Positions 60,348 to 64,000 of a stretch of DNA of 64,000 bases are shown piece after piece. A program made the position numbers and the translations under genes. The notes beneath the pieces are model-generated. The model worked only from the letters and a program-made list of their open reading frames with translations, did no database searches and was not told where the DNA came from. The stretch's first letter is position 1, and the number at the start of each line of letters is the position of its first letter. Location of the stretch: assembly GCF_026262625.1 (NCBI RefSeq), contig NZ_SHNN01000007.1, forward strand, positions 1 through 64,000, in the 5' to 3' direction. Source of the stretch: Candidatus Litorirhabdus singularis (GTDB taxonomy: Bacteria; Pseudomonadota; Gammaproteobacteria; Pseudomonadales; Halieaceae).

Positions 60348-62119
60348 GCATCCACCCCATCGCCCTGTTGCTGCAACTGCCAGCTGTGGCGATACTCTGG
60401 GGAAATTTCCAGCAATTCTGCGTGTGTGCCCTGAGCCACAATTTTGCCATCGGCCATCACCAAAATCGTATCGACCTGCTCGAGCACGCTGGCGCGGTGA
60501 GACACAATCAGGGTGGCTGCGGCACGCGCATGATTAAAGATCTGGTCCAACAGAAAACGTTCGGTCTCGTTATCTACAGCCGAAAGCACATTGTCCAGTA
60601 CCAGCAACTTGCAGGGGGTATACAGCCCTCGGGTGAGACTCAGGCGCTGCTTTTGACCACCGGACAACAAAATGCCCTTCTCTCCCACCAGCGTTTGCTC
60701 TTGCTCGGGAAACTGCTCGACCTCGGCCAACATATCTCCCTGATGCAATGCCTGCTCCAGCGACAACGCCTCAGCATGATCAGCCGCGCCAAAGCGGACG
60801 TTCTCACTAACGGTGTCGGAGAATAAAAACGGCTCTTGAGTGATCGTACGCACCGCGCTACGTAAATCCTGGCGCGACATAACAGTCACATCCTCACCGT
60901 CCAGAAAAACCTGACCGGGGCCAACAGCCAAATAACGATTGAGGCAATTCACCAGGGTACTTTTACCCGCCCCCACCTGACCGACCACACCCACGGTCTG
61001 GCCGGGTTTAATCTCAAAACTTATATCGGTAAGCGCGGGCGAGGCACTGCCAGGGTAGGTATAGCTCAAGTTCTCTACCCGCAGCTGGTGAGAAAACAAC
61101 TGCTCACGCTGCGGCGCTTGCTTATGCTGTTGATCCTGCGGGTGCAGCGGCTGGTCCAGAATACGGCGCATGCTTTCAAGGCTGACAATACCGGTCTGCC
61201 AGGCGGAGAAAACCAACCCTAATGATATAAACGGCATGGCCAACAAGGCCGCATAGGACAGCAGCGCCGTCAGATCGCCCAGCGACAGATCCTGATTAAT
61301 CAGGTAACTGCCGCCCACACCCAGTATCAGTACTTTCAACAATCGGTCGGTATAGGCGATAACCGGCAGCACAATCGTGCGGACTCGCGCCAGCTTCAGC
61401 GAACGATCAAGAATCTTGTCGTTCTCGCCGGCAAAAGCTGTTTCGGCCCAACCCTGAATATGATTGGATTTGATAACCTCAATGCCAGACAGAAACCCCA
61501 CCGTAGAGGCCGACATTTCCTGCAGCTCCCCCATGCGCGCCCGCATCATCAGACGCATATACGCGATACCCTTGTGCGCAATCGCAAACGTGATCAGCAC
61601 CGGAAATATGCAATACAGAGTCAGACTCGGTGATATCTGGAACATCTTCAGCGGCGTTAGCGACAACGCAAAAATAATATTGAAGACCTGCAACATAACG
61701 ATACCCGCGAGCGCACGCACACCATTGATATCATTATTAACGATGGAAATCAGGGTGCCCGTTTCATGCTCGCGGTAGAAATCCGGCTGCATACTGGTAA
61801 GCCGTGCCAGCGCATCATCTTTAAACTCACGCTCGATGGCCCGACCTGGGTTGAAAAATAGAATGCGCGATACCGTGCGCGTGACCACCATCACTAAAGC
61901 CAATGCAATGACCATACCGATCGCCTGCATCAGCGCGTCCTGCTGATCTACCAGCGTATCATCGCCTAGCAAGTCGATGCTTTTACCCAGATAAAGCGGA
62001 ATATTGACCGCTATCCAGTTGGTGGCAAAAATAAAAGCGATACCCAGCCCATACTCCCACTTGTGATGTAGGAGATAGCTGGAGAAGAATCGGAAATTGG
62101 ATTCTCTGGCAGTGGTCAA
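60344..62119 (-). CDS. ABC exporter half-transporter, MdlA-like (degenerate site)
   Basis: A 591-residue half-transporter, partner of the gene just downstream. Six membrane helices (about residues 20-300) precede the ATPase domain with Walker A GQVGAGKSTLV, canonical signature LSGGQKQRLSLTRG, and Walker B LLVLDNVLSAVD, where Asn replaces the catalytic Glu. The NBD therefore pairs a degenerate catalytic residue with the altered LSAGQ signature of its partner, as in heterodimeric exporters with one inactive site. A TATAAT on the minus strand at 62172-62167 is a -10 candidate but lacks a good -35. Confidence 0.9.
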   Translation of the reverse strand: MTTARESNFRFFSSYLLHHKWEYGLGIAFIFATNWIAVNIPLYLGKSIDLLGDDTLVDQQDALMQAIGMVIALALVMVVTRTVSRILFFNPGRAIEREFKDDALARLTSMQPDFYREHETGTLISIVNNDINGVRALAGIVMLQVFNIIFALSLTPLKMFQISPSLTLYCIFPVLITFAIAHKGIAYMRLMMRARMGELQEMSASTVGFLSGIEVIKSNHIQGWAETAFAGENDKILDRSLKLARVRTIVLPVIAYTDRLLKVLILGVGGSYLINQDLSLGDLTALLSYAALLAMPFISLGLVFSAWQTGIVSLESMRRILDQPLHPQDQQHKQAPQREQLFSHQLRVENLSYTYPGSASPALTDISFEIKPGQTVGVVGQVGAGKSTLVNCLNRYLAVGPGQVFLDGEDVTVMSRQDLRSAVRTITQEPFLFSDTVSENVRFGAADHAEALSLEQALHQGDMLAEVEQFPEQEQTLVGEKGILLSGGQKQRLSLTRGLYTPCKLLVLDNVLSAVDNETERFLLDQIFNHARAAATLIVSHRASVLEQVDTILVMADGKIVAQGTHAELLEISPEYRHSWQLQQQGDGVDA

Positions 62120-62176
62120 AATGATTCCGTCGGGGTTACAGTCAATAGCGGGGTAGCGAGCACGCTATTATAGCGC

Positions 62177-62201
62177 GTGATGGCCAAAACCATCGCTTTT
62201 T
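62177..62201 (+). terminator. Hairpin with T run in the exporter-hydrolase divergent gap
   Basis: GTGATGG (62177-62183) pairs with CCATCGC (62190-62196), including one G-T pair, around a 6-base loop, and five T residues follow. It looks like a plus-strand terminator, yet no gene on that strand ends here; it could stop stray transcripts, form an early hairpin in a leader of the downstream hydrolase gene, or be chance. The rest of 62120-62320 holds no open frame or repeat I can support. Confidence 0.3.
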
Positions 62202-62320
62202 CCTGAAACCAGCTCGGCCAACTTTGCAGACCACGGCCAACTATGTCACCACAGAAGATTGCTACTACAAATATCTCAAGGATACACTGGGACTCTTTAA
62301 CATCAGGACAACCGTGATTC

Positions 62321-63508
62321 ATGCGCTCACTCATCTACCGCCACACACCCAGCGAATCTTCAACTAACGTCAACTCGGTAACCCTGCTTATAGCCGCGGC
62401 GTTAACGCTATGCCTTGGCGCATGCTCAGATAACAACAACTCTGTGCCAGTGGCTGACCCGGCCGCCACCGGCATTTACGCCGTGGGCCACACCACAATG
62501 AGTTTTATTGATGAATTGCGCGGCAACAGAGTCTTACCCGCCGAAATCTGGTACCCCGCTGATGCCGCCGATACCGAAGGTGCCATGGCAACCATATACC
62601 CCTTGCAGGGTAATGCGGGTATCGAGTCACCTATGGCGTTTGAAGGTATACCCATCGATGCTTCAACCACACGCGGCCTACTCGTATTTTCACATGGCTT
62701 TGGCGGCACCAAGGACCAATCAACTCCGCTAATGGAGCATCTGGCCAGCCACGGCTTTGTTGTGGTCGCGCCCGAACACACCGGTAACACCAGCTCCGAC
62801 AACAGCGATAGTGGCGCGGTAGCCGCTGCCAACAGAGTGCCCGACATCTCTTTTATCATCGACTCGATGCTTGAACTCAATGACCCCGATATGGGGATGT
62901 TCAGCGGCTCGATAAACCCCGAGCGGATTGGCGTACTGGGCCATTCAGGCGGGGGCTTTACCTCCATGGGCGTTGCAGCCGGCTATGAAGACACCCCCGC
63001 CGATCCACGCGTCAAAGCAATAATGCCCATCTCCGGTGTAATTCTGGACGCCTATAGCGCCGAAGATATGGCGGGTGTGGAGATACCGGTATTACTGTTG
63101 GGCGGCACCCTGGATACTTCTGTGCCGATTGAGAACAATGATTTTGCCTTCATGTCTCTGGTCAACTCACCGCAGGTCATACAGATCGACATCATTGGCG
63201 CGACCCATACCCACTTTGCCAATATCTGTGGCATCGGTAACTGGCTGATAGACAACGGCCTTACCATGGATATCTGGCCCATTATTGGCGCCGCCGCTTT
63301 GATCGGTCCCTACATGGAAACTTGCAGTGAAGACGCCTTTCCCATCGAGAAAGCGGTCCGTTTGCAGAACCTTTACGCAGCTGCATTCTTCCGCCTGCAC
63401 TTATTTCAGGAACGCGGCTATGAAGCGTACCTGGACGAAAATGCGGCCGCAGCGGAGCCGGATGTTATCTATAACGCAAAAATTAAAATTGCCCTGAAAC
63501 AACGGTAA
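62321..63508 (+). CDS. Alpha/beta-hydrolase lipoprotein
   Basis: A 395-residue exported esterase-like protein. The N-terminal segment VTLLIAAALTLCLGACSDNN is a lipoprotein signal with Cys at about residue 35. The alpha/beta-hydrolase core shows the oxyanion segment FSHGFGGTKDQ, the nucleophile Ser in LGHSGGGFTSMG, a likely acid in LGGTLDTSVPIE and His in IGATHTHFANIC. Overall pattern resembles the platelet-activating-factor acetylhydrolase/dienelactone-hydrolase-like group that acts on lipids or esters. The 14 or so residues before the signal are unusually polar, so an internal start is possible. It precedes a luciferase-like gene. Confidence 0.82.
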   Translation: MRSLIYRHTPSESSTNVNSVTLLIAAALTLCLGACSDNNNSVPVADPAATGIYAVGHTTMSFIDELRGNRVLPAEIWYPADAADTEGAMATIYPLQGNAGIESPMAFEGIPIDASTTRGLLVFSHGFGGTKDQSTPLMEHLASHGFVVVAPEHTGNTSSDNSDSGAVAAANRVPDISFIIDSMLELNDPDMGMFSGSINPERIGVLGHSGGGFTSMGVAAGYEDTPADPRVKAIMPISGVILDAYSAEDMAGVEIPVLLLGGTLDTSVPIENNDFAFMSLVNSPQVIQIDIIGATHTHFANICGIGNWLIDNGLTMDIWPIIGAAALIGPYMETCSEDAFPIEKAVRLQNLYAAAFFRLHLFQERGYEAYLDENAAAAEPDVIYNAKIKIALKQR

Positions 63509-63526
63509 AGGGCGCTCAAACCAGCG

Positions 63527-64000
63527 ATGTATATTCTACGCTTCGATATGCGCGCACCCACGGATGATCGGGTAGCGATCATGCAGCGGTACAAAGCAGC
63601 CAATGCCATGGTCAAATGGGGTGAGAGCAACGGCTGTGTTACGGCTATGATCTCTGAGCATCACGCCGCATGGGATAACTACCTGCCCTCGCCATTACTG
63701 TTGGCCACCAGTTTCGCTGCCAATACTCAAGCGCTGCCAATCTCGATAGGTGTGGTGCTACTCAACTTCTATGATCCGATCAAACTGGCGGAAGACATGG
63801 CCGTCCTCGACATTCTGTCTGAGGGCCGCGTCAGCTACATCATTGGGCTGGGTTATCGGCAGGAAGAGTACGACATGTTTGGCGTCAACATGGCAGACCG
63901 GGGACAGATCATAGAGGAGAAAATTGCGCTGTTATTACAAGGCCTGAGCGGAGAATCATTTGAGCATGAGGGACGCAAAATCCAGATCACTCCCAAGCCT
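63527..64000 (+). CDS. Luciferase-like flavin monooxygenase (partial)
   Basis: The first 158 codons of a gene cut by the right edge. It starts at ATG 63527, 18 bases after the hydrolase stop, and reads YILRFDMRAP. Features of the LLM class of F420- or FMN-dependent TIM-barrel oxidoreductases are SEHHAAWDNYLPSPLLLATS, VLLNFYDPIKLAEDMAVLD, and LSEGRVSYIIGLGYRQEEYD. The substrate is unknown. Position suggests co-transcription with the lipoprotein hydrolase. The C-terminal half, with the rest of the flavin site, is outside the window. Confidence 0.88.
   Translation, partial: MYILRFDMRAPTDDRVAIMQRYKAANAMVKWGESNGCVTAMISEHHAAWDNYLPSPLLLATSFAANTQALPISIGVVLLNFYDPIKLAEDMAVLDILSEGRVSYIIGLGYRQEEYDMFGVNMADRGQIIEEKIALLLQGLSGESFEHEGRKIQITPKP

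Overview
The window looks like chromosomal core genome from a Pseudomonas-like gammaproteobacterium with moderately high GC. I would guess a marine Cellvibrionales/Halieaceae-type lineage, but gene content alone does not fix the family. Coding density is very high: no stretch longer than about 300 bases lacks a gene, and I see no insertion sequences, prophage, integrase, tRNA or CRISPR array. Many blocks keep the gene order known from Pseudomonas (argC..erpA-anmK-M23 peptidase-tyrS-rrn; dsbD-aroQ-accBC-prmA-dusB-fis-purHD; coq7-osmC-vfr-trpCDG; amgK/murU-lptD-surA-pdxA-rsmA-apaH; cca-fol genes-tsaD-rpsU-yqeY-dnaG-rpoD).

Layout. 1-263: leader and P1-type promoter of a ribosomal RNA operon running off the left edge on the minus strand. 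264-7328: tyrS, M23 endopeptidase, anmK, a DsrE-like exported protein, erpA, bactofilin, a membrane coiled-coil protein and argC. 7444-12601: CLC transporter and a heme block (hemJ, hemL, hemB) followed by a small secreted protein. 12598-22802: Nudix hydrolase, ModF-like double ABC ATPase, TPR lipoprotein, PBP1b, adenosine-kinase-like PfkB protein, DNA polymerase II, pentapeptide-repeat protein, DUF2333 protein and PCuAC copper chaperone. 22978-33128: dsbD, aroQ, accB, accC, prmA, a zinc-ribbon protein, dusB, fis, purH, purD. 33149-39853: coq7, osmC-like, vfr/crp, trpEGDC and rpe, with a probable trp leader peptide and attenuator between rpe and trpE. 39883-51746: murU-amgK, lptD-surA-pdxA-rsmA-apaH-cca-SDR, and the opposing tsaD-folB-folK operon. 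51967-56577: the macromolecular synthesis operon rpsU-yqeY-dnaG-rpoD, closed by a strong terminator. 56665-64000: less conserved genes (PhyH-type dioxygenase with a sterol-carrier-like N-terminus, small beta-barrel protein, heterodimeric ABC exporter, alpha/beta-hydrolase lipoprotein, partial luciferase-like monooxygenase).

Recurring themes are cell-envelope biogenesis and murein recycling (MepM-like peptidase, PBP1b, AnmK, AmgK, MurU, LptD, SurA, bactofilin), cofactor synthesis (heme, folate, PLP, ubiquinone, Fe-S) and information processing. I did not find a clearly new multi-gene system. The most notable items are regulatory (trp attenuator, rrn leader, a terminator whose arm carries a Shine-Dalgarno) and a few odd proteins (NTR-like secreted protein, SCP2-like/PhyH fusion, ABC ATPases with replaced catalytic glutamates).
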